Assembly: GCA_036268075.1 (NCBI GenBank) | Contig: DATAUV010000015.1 | Coordinates: forward strand, 62,001-126,000 | Source of the DNA: DATARH01 sp036268075 | Lineage (GTDB): Bacteria; Pseudomonadota; Alphaproteobacteria; ATCC43930; CGMCC-115725 | Direction: 5' to 3' | DNA length: 64,000 nucleotides | Shown: in pieces, positions 43,746-52,221 of the stretch | Layout of the letters: each line of letters opens with the position of its first letter | Position numbering within the stretch: the stretch's first letter is position 1 | Made by a program: the position numbers and the translations under genes | The notes under the pieces: generated by a model | The model's database searches: none | What the model was told of the DNA's origin: nothing | The model's input: the letters and a program-made list of their open reading frames with translations, nothing else

Positions 43746-45179
43746 ATGACCAATCTCGCCGTCACCGACGATCTGTTCTTCGAACGCACCGGCATGTCGC
43801 CCGACCGGGTCGAGTCGCTGGTCGGCGAATCCCTGCACGGCATGGATGACGGCGAGCTGTTCCTCGAGTACCGGCAATCCGAATCGGTCGCGCTCGACGA
43901 CGGGCGGATCAAGAGCGCCGCGTTCGACACGACCCAGGGGTTCGGCCTTCGCGCCGTCGCCGGCGAGGCGGCCGGATACGCCCACGCCACCGAGCTTTCC
44001 GAGGCCGCGATCAAGCGCGCCGGCGCCACCGTGCGCGCGGTCGCGAGCGGCCATCACGGCACCGCCGCCGGCGCGCCCTCCGGCACCAACCGCCAGCTCT
44101 ATACCGAGCTCAACCCGCTCGGCACGGTAGACCTCGCCGCCAAGGCGAAGCTCCTGACCGAGATCGACGAATACGCCCGCAGCCTCGACCCGCGCGTGCG
44201 CCAGGTGATGGCCTCGATCGCCGGAAGCTGGCAGGCGGTGCAGATCGTCCGCGCCGACGGCACCCGCGTCGCCGACATCCGCCCGCTCGTGCGCCTCAAC
44301 GTCTCGGTCATGGTCGGCGAGGGCGATCGGATGGAGACCGGCAGCTACGGCGCCGGCGGCCGCTTTGCCTATGAGCGCTATTTCGATCCCAGCGAGTGGA
44401 AGCGCCATTGCGACGAGGCGCTGCGCCAGGCCCTCGTCAATCTCGGTTCGGTGCCCGCGCCGGCCGGTGAGATGGTCGTCGTGCTCGGCCCCGGCTGGCC
44501 CGGGGTCATGCTGCACGAGGCGGTCGGGCACGGGCTCGAAGGCGATTTCAACCGCAAGAAAACCTCGGCCTTTTCCGGCCTCGTCGGCCAGCGAGTCGCG
44601 TCGAAGGGGGTGACGGTGGTCGATGACGGCACGATCCAGGACCGCCGCGGCAGCCTCACCGTCGACGACGAGGGCACGCCCTCGGCCTACAACGTGCTGA
44701 TCGAGGACGGCATCCTCAAGGGCTACATGCACGACCGGATGAACGCGCGGCTGCTCGGCGCGCGCCCGACCGGCAACGGCCGCCGCGAGAGCTTTGCCCA
44801 CGCGCCGATCCCGCGCATGACCAACACCTACATGCTGGCCGGAACTCACGACCCGAAGGAGATCCTCGGCTCGGTCAAGAAGGGGCTCTACGCGGTCAAT
44901 TTCGGCGGCGGCTCGGTCGACATCACCTCTGGCAAGTTCGTCTTTTCCGCATCCGAGGCCTATCTGATCGAGGACGGCAAGATCGGCCCCGCGGTCAAGG
45001 GCGCGACGCTCATCGGCAACGGCCCCGACGCGATGACCAAGGTGACGATGATCGGCACCGACCTCGCCCTCGACGACGGCGTCGGCACCTGCGGCAAGGA
45101 CGGCCAAGGCGTCCCCGTCGGCGTCGGTCAGCCCACCGTGCGCATGGATGGAATCACCGTCGGCGGCACCGCGCAGTAG
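43746..45179 (+). CDS. tldD: Metalloprotease TldD
   Basis: 477 residues. The zinc motif HEAVGHGLEGD (near residue 257) and GGGSVDITSGKFVFSASEAY near the end are TldD signatures. TldD pairs with TldE/PmbA in a heterodimeric protease that trims unfolded peptides, including modified-peptide precursors. The partner PmbA is encoded separately at 55742. Location divergent from ctaC is common in alphaproteobacteria. ATG start with GGAG upstream. Confidence 0.95.
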   Translation: MTNLAVTDDLFFERTGMSPDRVESLVGESLHGMDDGELFLEYRQSESVALDDGRIKSAAFDTTQGFGLRAVAGEAAGYAHATELSEAAIKRAGATVRAVASGHHGTAAGAPSGTNRQLYTELNPLGTVDLAAKAKLLTEIDEYARSLDPRVRQVMASIAGSWQAVQIVRADGTRVADIRPLVRLNVSVMVGEGDRMETGSYGAGGRFAYERYFDPSEWKRHCDEALRQALVNLGSVPAPAGEMVVVLGPGWPGVMLHEAVGHGLEGDFNRKKTSAFSGLVGQRVASKGVTVVDDGTIQDRRGSLTVDDEGTPSAYNVLIEDGILKGYMHDRMNARLLGARPTGNGRRESFAHAPIPRMTNTYMLAGTHDPKEILGSVKKGLYAVNFGGGSVDITSGKFVFSASEAYLIEDGKIGPAVKGATLIGNGPDAMTKVTMIGTDLALDDGVGTCGKDGQGVPVGVGQPTVRMDGITVGGTAQ

Positions 45180-45184
45180 GGGAA

Positions 45185-45224
45185 ATGACGGAAGAATAAG
45201 TAAGATGACGGAAGAATAAGTAAA
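45185..45224. repeat. 20-bp direct tandem duplication after tldD
   Basis: The unit ATGACGGAAGAATAAGTAAG is repeated at 45205-45224 with a change only in the last base. It begins 5 bp after the tldD stop. It parallels the 20-bp duplication at the end of slt (15044-15083), though the sequence differs. Confidence 0.8.
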
Positions 45225-45246
45225 AAGAGCGATGGCACGAAAATCA

Positions 45247-45407
45247 TCCCCTCGCCCGCATCGCGGGAGAGGGAGGGACCCGTCGCGCAGCGATGGGAGG
45301 GTGAGGGCGGCGCGCAGCGCCGTTCGCTTCCCACCACCTCGCTGCGCTCGGCCCTCACCCGTCTCGCGTTGCTCGCCACCCTCTCCCGCAATGCGGGCGA
45401 GGGGATA
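45247..45407. repeat. Palindromic element, family 4 copy A
   Basis: Terminal arms ATCCCCTCGCCCGC and GCGGGCGAGGGGAT are exact reverse complements. Internal pairs include GCGGGAGAGGG/CCCTCTCCCGC and GGGTGAGGGC/GCCCTCACCC. A related element lies at 51404-51541. It fills the gap between tldD and the glycosidase-like gene and may separate their transcripts. Confidence 0.8.
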
Positions 45408-45421
45408 ACCAAATCCGCGCC

Positions 45422-47398
45422 TTGCTCTCTCGGCTTGTCATCGCGGCCGCAGCGCTGCTCCTATCCGGGCGCGCCGCCCCCGCCTGCGACTTCGCCAGCG
45501 CGCCGACCGATCGCTGGGCGATCGCGCATCGAGGGGATTCGGCGTGGCTGGTGACGCCGTGCGGCGAGCCGTTCTATTCGCTGGGCGTCAACGTGCTCGA
45601 CGGCGGCTATCCCGCCCGCGAGAAGGACGGCAAGACCTATTATTCCTGGCAGGCCTTTGCCCCGAGCCTCGATTCCTGGAGCGACAAGGCGCGCGGGCGG
45701 CTCGAATCCTGGGGGTTCAACAGCACCGGCGGGTGGTCGCTGCCGCCGCAGCAGCTCAAGATGCCGGCGATCATCGATTTGGAGCTCGGCCGCCGCGCCA
45801 AGTTCCACTGGTTCGACCCGTTCTCGCCCGCGACCGCCGCCGAGATGGTCCGCGTCGCGTGGGAGGCGGTCGCGCCCTATCGCGGATCGCCCTACCGGAT
45901 CGGCTATTTCTCCGACAACGAGGTCGGCTGGTGGTCGGGCGCACTCTTTGTGTTCTATTCGCAAAAGCCCGCGGCCTCGGCGACCAAGCAGCACTGGGTC
46001 GCGCTGTTGCGCACCCATTACAACGACGATTGGAACAGCTTCGCCGCCGATTTCGTGCCCCCCGCCGGGGTCGATTCGTGGAAGGGGCTGCTCGCCGCGA
46101 CCAAGGCGACGCAGATGCGGCCGGGCGGGCACGGGATCGCGGTCGTCCGCGACTGGACCGGCCTCGTCGCCGAGCGCTACTACGAATTGTCCGAGGCCGC
46201 GATCAAGGCCGCCGACCCCGGCGCGCTCTATTTCGGCGACCGCCTGCCGATCTACTACGACCCGGTCGCGGTCAGGGCGATGGCGCCCCATGTCGACGCG
46301 ATCGCCGCCAATTACAACGTCGACGCCGGCGACGGCTGGGTCGCGCGCTATTTCTTCGACGGGCTGCGCCAGCTATCCGACGGCAAGCCGGTCTTGATCT
46401 CCGAATGGTTCTTCGCCGCCAACGAAAACCGTACCGGCAACAAGAACAACGGCCATCTGATGACCGTCGAGACGCAAGCCCAGCGCGCCGCCGGCGCCGC
46501 CGCCGCGACCGACAATTTCGCCGAAATCCCCGAGGTGCTCGGCTCGCACTGGTTCCAGTATTACGACCACCCGAAAGGCGGCCGGCCCGACGGCGAGGAC
46601 TATGATTTCGGTCTCGTCGACGTCAACGACCAGCCCTACGAAAAGCTGACGGCGGCGCTGACCGCCGCCAACGCCAAGGCCGCCGACATCCACGCCAAGG
46701 CGACGATCCCCGCGCCGGAGACCGACCCGATCACGATCCCGCACGCGCAAATCTCGATCGACGCGCGCTCGCTGACCGATTGGCCCAAGCCGGCGAGCCT
46801 GTTGCCGCCGCTCCACCCGTCGCCCGACGCGGCCGAGTTCGGCGAGATCTACCTGTCGTGGAGCGACCAGGGCCTCGCGCTGGCGACGATCGGCCAGGAT
46901 TACTTCGACCTCGACCTCCTGGCCTACAAAGGCGCCTTCCCGCTCGGCGACTCATACCGCGTCGAGCTCGGCCTCGACGCCGGCGCCGGCCCCCGGCGTT
47001 TCACCCTCTTCTTCATCCCCGGCCACGGCGACCGCGCCGACCACCAGTCGATGTCGACGGTGCTTTGCGCCGGCCCGGCCGACGACGCGATCAAGCACGG
47101 CTGCACCGAGCCGCCGAGGGAGCCAACCGGCCCCCGCGCCGTCTATTTCGGCGCCGACCAGCCCCGCATCACCGCCGAGATGCTGATCCCCTGGTCCGCC
47201 CTCGGCATCCCCGCCCCGCACCCCGGCGCGACCATCACCGCCGATGTCGCGATGACCTCGTGGTACGCCGAGCGCTGGATGTCCCTATCCCGCCACGCCC
47301 CCGAACCCGCGATGGCGACGCCGGCGGACTGGGTCAAGATGCGGCTGGGGGATGGGGTGACGATGACGGCGCCGTCGAAGACCGACGGACCGGGCTAG
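45422..47398 (+). CDS. Secreted glycoside-hydrolase-like protein with C-terminal sugar-binding-type domain
   Basis: 658 residues. A signal peptide (to about residue 20, ending APAC) indicates export. Residues 40-420 look like an agarase-type TIM barrel, with candidate catalytic Glu in YFSDNEVGWW (near 167) and LISEWFF (near 328). Residues 445-640 form a beta-rich module resembling CBM9/DOMON sugar-binding domains. The glycan substrate is unknown, and no polysaccharide-utilisation genes are adjacent. No ATG or GTG precedes the signal peptide; TTG at 45422 is the assumed start, just after a palindromic element. Confidence 0.72.
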   Translation: MLSRLVIAAAALLLSGRAAPACDFASAPTDRWAIAHRGDSAWLVTPCGEPFYSLGVNVLDGGYPAREKDGKTYYSWQAFAPSLDSWSDKARGRLESWGFNSTGGWSLPPQQLKMPAIIDLELGRRAKFHWFDPFSPATAAEMVRVAWEAVAPYRGSPYRIGYFSDNEVGWWSGALFVFYSQKPAASATKQHWVALLRTHYNDDWNSFAADFVPPAGVDSWKGLLAATKATQMRPGGHGIAVVRDWTGLVAERYYELSEAAIKAADPGALYFGDRLPIYYDPVAVRAMAPHVDAIAANYNVDAGDGWVARYFFDGLRQLSDGKPVLISEWFFAANENRTGNKNNGHLMTVETQAQRAAGAAAATDNFAEIPEVLGSHWFQYYDHPKGGRPDGEDYDFGLVDVNDQPYEKLTAALTAANAKAADIHAKATIPAPETDPITIPHAQISIDARSLTDWPKPASLLPPLHPSPDAAEFGEIYLSWSDQGLALATIGQDYFDLDLLAYKGAFPLGDSYRVELGLDAGAGPRRFTLFFIPGHGDRADHQSMSTVLCAGPADDAIKHGCTEPPREPTGPRAVYFGADQPRITAEMLIPWSALGIPAPHPGATITADVAMTSWYAERWMSLSRHAPEPAMATPADWVKMRLGDGVTMTAPSKTDGPG

Positions 47399-47404
47399 GA
47401 CAAC

Positions 47405-47470
47405 AAGGAGCGCGGGCGTCCCGCCCGCAACTAAACCAAAAAACTTGCGGGCGGGACGCCCGCGCTCCTT
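47405..47470. repeat. Palindromic repeat, family 1 copy C (convergent junction)
   Basis: A perfect 26-bp inverted repeat (47405-47430 and 47445-47470) with a 14-bp loop. It shares the core GCGGGCGTCCCGCCCGC with copies A and B but has AAGGAGC in place of GGACC at the outer end. It lies between the convergent glycosidase-like gene and gshA. Confidence 0.9.
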
Positions 47471-47474
47471 TAAT

Positions 47475-48839
47475 TCAATACGAATATTCGTCGTAGATGC
47501 GGTCGAGGTTGCCGGCCCACCTCGTCTCGTAATCCCTGAGCATCTCCGAGGCCGGGGAGCCGGCGCCGGCGATCGAGAACAGGGTGTCGAGGAAATGGGT
47601 CTCATCCTCGCCGGCCGAATCGCGGCGGGCGCGGCGGTGGAGGCCGCCATGGGCGAGGTCGAGCATCTTGAAGGCGAGGTCCTTGAGCGTGCCGCTGCGG
47701 AACGGCGTCATGAGGCCGAGGCGCGGCACGTCGCGGCGCATCGCCTCGCGCTCCTCTTCGGTCCAATCCGCGACCAGCGCGGCGGCGCCGTCGAGCGCAT
47801 CCTGATCGTAGAACACGCCGACCCACAGCGCCGACAACGCGCACAGCCGCCGCCACGGCCCGCCATCCGCGCCGCGCATCTCGAGGAAGGTCTTGAGCCG
47901 CACCTCGGGGAAGGCCGTCGTCAGGTGGTCGGCCCAGTCGCCGATCCCCGGCACCTGCCCCGGATAGGCCGGCAATTTCCCGGCCATGAAATCGCGGAAC
48001 GACTGCCCGCTCGCATCGATATACCGGCCCTCGCGGTAGACGAAGTACATCGGCACGTCGAGCATGTAGTCGACGTACTGCTCAAACCCGAAACCGCGCT
48101 CGAACACAAACGGCAGCGTTCCGCAGCGATCGGCGTCGGTGTCGGTCCACACCCGGCTGCGAAGGCTCTGGAACCCGGAGGGCTTGCCCTCGACAAACGG
48201 CGAGTTGGCGAAGAGCGCCACCGCGACCGGCTGCAAGGCGAGGCTGACGCGAAATTTCTGCACCATGTCGGCTTCGGACTGGTAGTCGAGGTTCGACTGC
48301 ACGGTGCAGGTGCGCAGCATCATGTCGAGCCCGAGATTGCCGACCTTGGGCATGTAGTCGCCCATGATCTTGTAGCGGCCCTTGGGCATCCAGCCGACAT
48401 CCTCGCGCCGCGACTTGGGGTCGAAGCCGAGCCCGATCATGCCGAGCCCCAGCTCGTCGCACACCTCGCGCACCTGGCTCAGATGCTGGTGCACTTCATC
48501 ACAAGTCTGGTGCACGGTTTCGAGAGGGGCGCCGCTCAGCTCGAACTGCCCGCCCGGTTCGAGGGTGATCGAACATCGCTCGTCATTGACGAGGGCGATG
48601 ATGTTTCCCTCCTCGATCACGGGCTGCCAACCGAACCGCAGCATACCCTTGAGCAACGCGCCGATCCCGTCCGGCCCCTCATACGGCACGCGCCGCTTGT
48701 CGCTGCGGCGGAAGACGAATTTCTCGTGCTCGGTGCCGACCCGCCATTCCGAGGGCGGCTTCGACCCGGCGGCATGGTATTCGACGAGTTGCCGCTTGTC
48801 GGTGATCGGCGCTCCTGGCGAGCCGGGCGGTGCAGCCAT
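47475..48839 (-). CDS. gshA: Glutamate-cysteine ligase, plant/alphaproteobacterial type
   Basis: 454 residues of the GCS2 family. WRVGTEHEKFVF, ITLEPGGQFELSG, LRTCTVQSNLDYQSE and KTFLEMRGADGG match the plant-like branch rather than the E. coli GshA branch. It makes gamma-glutamylcysteine, the first step of glutathione, and a possible thiol donor for EgtB. It follows rsmE on the same strand with a 75-bp gap, the normal alphaproteobacterial arrangement. Confidence 0.95.
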   Translation of the reverse strand: MAAPPGSPGAPITDKRQLVEYHAAGSKPPSEWRVGTEHEKFVFRRSDKRRVPYEGPDGIGALLKGMLRFGWQPVIEEGNIIALVNDERCSITLEPGGQFELSGAPLETVHQTCDEVHQHLSQVREVCDELGLGMIGLGFDPKSRREDVGWMPKGRYKIMGDYMPKVGNLGLDMMLRTCTVQSNLDYQSEADMVQKFRVSLALQPVAVALFANSPFVEGKPSGFQSLRSRVWTDTDADRCGTLPFVFERGFGFEQYVDYMLDVPMYFVYREGRYIDASGQSFRDFMAGKLPAYPGQVPGIGDWADHLTTAFPEVRLKTFLEMRGADGGPWRRLCALSALWVGVFYDQDALDGAAALVADWTEEEREAMRRDVPRLGLMTPFRSGTLKDLAFKMLDLAHGGLHRRARRDSAGEDETHFLDTLFSIAGAGSPASEMLRDYETRWAGNLDRIYDEYSY

Positions 48840-48914
48840 TACGGGCGAAACTCCAAACGTACAGAGGCCAACATTAGAGGGGCAAACGCTATTACTAGAG
48901 GAATCGTCATCGCG

Positions 48915-49667
48915 TCACCCCGATCGGACGCGGCGCCAATCCCCGGCGACGGCCTGGAACACGGCCAGGGCGGCAAGCGCCGCGGTCTCGGCCCGCAGCA
49001 CTCTCGGGCCAAGCCCGATGCGGCTAGCAAAGGTAAGTTTCCCCAAAGCGTCAAGTTCCGTTTCGGCAAATCCACCTTCCGGACCAATCAGCAACGCCGC
49101 CGGGCCGGCGGCGGCGGCAGTGGCGCCAAGACTCGCCATCGGCGCCCCGCCGCCGGTCTCGTCGCAGACGTAGAGGTGGCGATCTAGGGGCCATTCGGCA
49201 ACCAGCCGGCCGAGCCTTTCCGGCGCGCGCAGCTCCGGCACCGACAGCCGCTCGCTCTGCTCCGCCGCCGCGACCGCGTGCGCGGTGAGCCGGTCGAGGT
49301 TGAGCCGCTCGGGCTGGGTGCGCTCGGTCCACACCGGCACCAGCGCCGACACGCCGAGCTCGACCGCCTTCTCGACCAGCCAATCGAGCCGCGCCCGCTT
49401 GATCGGCGCGAAGACCAGCCACAGATCGGGCTCGGCCTCGGGCGCGCGCACCCGCTCCCCGACCGCGAGCCGCCCGTCGCGCCGCCCCAGCTCGGCAACG
49501 CGGCACAAAAACTCGCCGTCGCGGGCGTTGAACCCCGCCACCGCCGCCCCCGGGCCTAGCCGCAGCACGCTCCGCAACCGGTGCGCGACATCCTCGCCGA
49601 GCGCAACCTCGCCGCCCTCGGCGAGCCCGCCGGGCAGGTACAGGCGCGTGGCGGGGCGGTCGCTCAT
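48915..49667 (-). CDS. rsmE: 16S rRNA m3U1498 methyltransferase
   Basis: 250 residues. The SPOUT fold is shown by KRARLDWLVEKAVELGVSAL, the C-terminal knot motif LLIGPEGGFAETELD and GLGPRVLRAETA. RsmE methylates U1498 in the decoding region of the 30S subunit. The start at 49667 (MSDRPATRLYLPGG) is chosen over a longer frame that would run into the ubiA leader repeat. It is divergent from ubiA, with their starts only about 16 bp apart. Confidence 0.93.
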   Translation of the reverse strand: MSDRPATRLYLPGGLAEGGEVALGEDVAHRLRSVLRLGPGAAVAGFNARDGEFLCRVAELGRRDGRLAVGERVRAPEAEPDLWLVFAPIKRARLDWLVEKAVELGVSALVPVWTERTQPERLNLDRLTAHAVAAAEQSERLSVPELRAPERLGRLVAEWPLDRHLYVCDETGGGAPMASLGATAAAAGPAALLIGPEGGFAETELDALGKLTFASRIGLGPRVLRAETAALAALAVFQAVAGDWRRVRSG

Positions 49668-49683
49668 CGGAGTAGGATAGCGC

Positions 49684-50718
49684 ATGAAAAGCCGCCACCC
49701 ATACCCTCCCCTCCCCGGACCTGACCCGGGGATCACGGGGGAGGGGGCTTCGGGCAACCGAGCCAGGCGACCCCCTCCCCCGCTTGCGGGGGAGGGCTGG
49801 GGTGGGGGCTTGGGAGGTTCAGACCCCACCGATATCCACCCCGGCGACTGGGTCGACCGCTACCTCCCCGCCTGGGCCGAGCCCTATGCCCGGCTCGCGC
49901 GGTGGGACCGGCCGATCGGAACGTGGCTGCTCCTGTTCCCGAGCTGGTGGGGGATCGCGCTCGCCGGCCCCGTCTGGCCGAACCTCAGGCTGATGGCGCT
50001 GTTCGCGGTCGGCGCGGCGGCGATGCGCGGGGCCGGGTGCACGCTCAACGACATCGCCGACCGGCATTACGACGGCCGGGTCGCGCGCACCCGCATGCGG
50101 CCGATCCCGTCGGGCCGGGTGACGGTGACGCAGGCAACCCTCTTCATGCACGCCCAGCTCGCGGTCGGTGCGCTCGTGCTGCTGTGCCTCAACAATGCGA
50201 CCAAGGGGCTCGGCGTCTTCGTCCTGGCGCTGATCACGACCTATCCGTACATGAAGCGCTACACCTATTGGCCCCAGCTTTTCCTCGGCCTCAACTTCAA
50301 CTGGGGCGCGCTGATGGGCTGGACGGCGGTGACCGGCACCCTCGCCTGGCCGCCGGTGCTGCTCTACCTCGGCGGCATCTTCTGGACCCTCGGCTACGAC
50401 ACGATCTACGCCCACCAGGACAAGGAGGACGACGCGCGGATCGGGGTCAAATCCTCGGCCCTCGCGCTCGGCGACCGGACCCGGCCGTTCCTCGTCGCCT
50501 TCTATGCGATCGCGGTCGCGCTGTGGATTGCGGCCGGGATGATGGCGGGGCTCGACCTCATTTCATGGGACGGCCTCCTCGCCGTCGCGGCGCTGCTGAT
50601 GTGGCAGGCCTGGAGCGTCGACATCTCCGACCCGGCCGATTGCCTCGCGAAATTTCGCGCCAACCGCTATGTCGGCTGGATGCTGCTCGGCACGATCGTC
50701 TTCGGCCATTTGCTCTGA
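49684..50718 (+). CDS. ubiA: 4-hydroxybenzoate octaprenyltransferase with repeat-derived N-terminus
   Basis: 344 residues. The first aspartate motif NDIADRHYDGRVART starts near residue 122 and the second is YDTIYAHQDKEDD; multiple helices make up the integral membrane fold. It prenylates 4-hydroxybenzoate in ubiquinone synthesis. The ATG at 49684 has AGGA 6 bp upstream. However, codons 7-42 are translated from a palindromic repeat and give an unusual Pro/Gly-rich leader before the normal WVDRYLPAWAEPY region. A TTG at 49810 just after the repeat is the only alternative start. Confidence 0.9.
   Translation: MKSRHPYPPLPGPDPGITGEGASGNRARRPPPPLAGEGWGGGLGGSDPTDIHPGDWVDRYLPAWAEPYARLARWDRPIGTWLLLFPSWWGIALAGPVWPNLRLMALFAVGAAAMRGAGCTLNDIADRHYDGRVARTRMRPIPSGRVTVTQATLFMHAQLAVGALVLLCLNNATKGLGVFVLALITTYPYMKRYTYWPQLFLGLNFNWGALMGWTAVTGTLAWPPVLLYLGGIFWTLGYDTIYAHQDKEDDARIGVKSSALALGDRTRPFLVAFYAIAVALWIAAGMMAGLDLISWDGLLAVAALLMWQAWSVDISDPADCLAKFRANRYVGWMLLGTIVFGHLL
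49702..49809. repeat. Palindromic element, family 5, within the ubiA 5' end
   Basis: Pyrimidine-rich and purine-rich arms (CCCTCCCC... and ...GGGGGAGGG) plus a small CCCGGGGATC-type hairpin. It is 108 bp long, a multiple of three, and lacks a stop in the ubiA frame. It occupies the space immediately after the ubiA ATG. Confidence 0.75.
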
Positions 50719-50735
50719 TGGACCTGTTTCTCTAA
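50718..50735 (+). other. Five-codon minicistron bridging ubiA and the methyltransferase
   Basis: The ubiA TGA (50716-50718) shares its A with an ATG. Five codons (MDLFL) follow, and the TAA (50733-50735) shares its A with the methyltransferase ATG. A terminating ribosome could re-start at both junctions. It may be a coupling device or a chance product of an old start-region duplication. Confidence 0.4.
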
Positions 50736-51379
50736 TGGATCCGGCGGAGTTCGTTCGCCGCAACACCGCGATCGAGGCGCCGCCGCTGGTCCCGGAAATC
50801 CGCCTCCACCTCGCCACCGAGGTGACGCCGATCTGGCAGGCGAGCGAGGTCGCCCTGTCCCGGATGGGATTGCCGCCGCCGTTCTGGGCCTTTGCCTGGG
50901 CCGGCGGGCAGGCGCTGGCGCGCTACCTGCTCGACCATCCCGGTGACGTAAAAGACCTCCACGTGCTCGATTTCGGCTCGGGCTCCGGCCTCGTCGCGAT
51001 CGCCGCGGCGATGGCCGGCGCGGCACGGGTGACGGCGGCCGAGATCGACCGCTTCGCCGCTGCCGCGATCGCCGCCAACGCCGCATTGAATGGGGTCGCG
51101 GTCACGATAATCACCGACGATGTGTTGTTTTCAACCGACCCCGGCTGGCCCGTCATCACCGCAGGCGACGTCTGCTACGAGCAGCCGATGTCCGGGAAGA
51201 CGATCGCCTGGCTGCGCCAGCGCGCCGCCGCCGGCAGTCATGTCCTCCTCGCCGATCCCGGCCGCGCCTACCGCCCCGATGCCGGGGTACAGGAGCTCGC
51301 CCGCTACGACGTGCCGACCAGCCGCGAGCTCGAAGACCGCGAGATGCGCGAGGCGATCGTGTGGCGGGTGGCGCCGTAG
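50735..51379 (+). CDS. Class I SAM methyltransferase (EtfB-lysine/L11-methyltransferase-like)
   Basis: 214 residues. It contains FWAFAWAGGQALARYLL, the SAM glycine motif VLDFGSGSGLVAIAAA, and AGDVCYEQPM. The last is typical of the small methyltransferases related to ETF-beta lysine methyltransferase and often annotated as nicotinamide N-methyltransferase-like. The probable substrate is a protein lysine; not provable here. It follows ubiA through a five-codon minicistron, so its translation may depend on ubiA. Confidence 0.8.
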   Translation: MDPAEFVRRNTAIEAPPLVPEIRLHLATEVTPIWQASEVALSRMGLPPPFWAFAWAGGQALARYLLDHPGDVKDLHVLDFGSGSGLVAIAAAMAGAARVTAAEIDRFAAAAIAANAALNGVAVTIITDDVLFSTDPGWPVITAGDVCYEQPMSGKTIAWLRQRAAAGSHVLLADPGRAYRPDAGVQELARYDVPTSRELEDREMREAIVWRVAP

Positions 51380-51403
51380 GCTCCCCCGGCTTCCGCCGGG
51401 GTC

Positions 51404-51541
51404 GCGCCCTCACCCGTCTCGCGTTGCTCGGCACCCTCTCCCGCAATCCGCGCGAGGGGGTTCTCCCGCGCACTTTCCCCTCGCCCGCACCGCGGGAGAG
51501 GGGGTAGACCCCGGCGCAGCCGGGGATCGGCGGGTGAGGGC
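51404..51541. repeat. Palindromic element, family 4 copy B
   Basis: GCCCTCACCCGTCTCGCG with ACCCTCTCCCGC is inverted against GCGGGAGAGGGGGT and CGGGTGAGGGC. An inner CCCCGGCGCAGCCGGGG hairpin is present. It lies in the roughly 300-bp gap between the methyltransferase and the GNAT gene; the remaining 140 bp to the GNAT start hold nothing recognised. Confidence 0.75.
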
Positions 51542-51680
51542 CGGAGACGGGTGAGAGCGCGGCGGGTGGCTCACGGTAGGTCCCGGCCTTCGGATGACGG
51601 CTCGTGGATGAAGCATGTCTTATGCCGACCATCAGAATAATAAAATTTCCTTCTGCCAGAAAACCCGCACACTGACCGTC

Positions 51681-52211
51681 ATGGCGACCCCTCCCCTCAT
51701 CCGCCCCTGCACCGACGGCGACCTGCCGCAAATCCAGGCGATCTATGCCCACCACGTGCTCCACGGCATCGCGTCGTTCGAGACCGAGGCGCCGGATGTC
51801 GTGGAGATGCGGCGGCGCCGGCAGGCGGTGGCGGAGCGCGGGTTTCCGTACCTCGTCGCCGAATTTGGGGGCGAAATCGTCGGCTATGCCTATGCCGGCC
51901 CCTACCGCGCGCGGCCGGGCTATCGCTTCTCGGCCGAGAATTCGATCTACATCCGGCACGACATGGCGGGGCGCGGGATTGGCAAGGCGCTGCTGGCGCC
52001 GCTGATCGCCGGGTGCGCGGCGATGGGATTGCGCCAGATGATCGCGGTGATCGGCGACAGCGAAAACCACGCCTCGATCAATCTGCACAAGAGCCTCGGG
52101 TTCAGGATGGCCGGCAACCTCCGCTCGGTCGGGTTCAAGTTCGGCCGCTGGATCGATTCGGTGCTGATGCAGCGGGCGCTCGGCCCCGGCGATGCGAGTT
52201 TGCCGGAGTGA
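51681..52211 (+). CDS. GNAT family N-acetyltransferase (phosphinothricin acetyltransferase-like)
   Basis: 176 residues. IRPCTDGDLPQIQAIYAHHV at the start and ASFETEAPD resemble the PAT/Bar subgroup. GRGIGKALLAPLI is the acetyl-CoA loop, and NLHKSLGFRMAGNLRSVGFK is the C-terminal family signature. Known members acetylate phosphinothricin, methionine sulfoximine/sulfone or related amino acids. The native substrate is not clear. ATG at 51681; the next gene begins 10 bp after the stop. Confidence 0.85.
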   Translation: MATPPLIRPCTDGDLPQIQAIYAHHVLHGIASFETEAPDVVEMRRRRQAVAERGFPYLVAEFGGEIVGYAYAGPYRARPGYRFSAENSIYIRHDMAGRGIGKALLAPLIAGCAAMGLRQMIAVIGDSENHASINLHKSLGFRMAGNLRSVGFKFGRWIDSVLMQRALGPGDASLPE

Positions 52212-52221
52212 TGGGCCCGCA

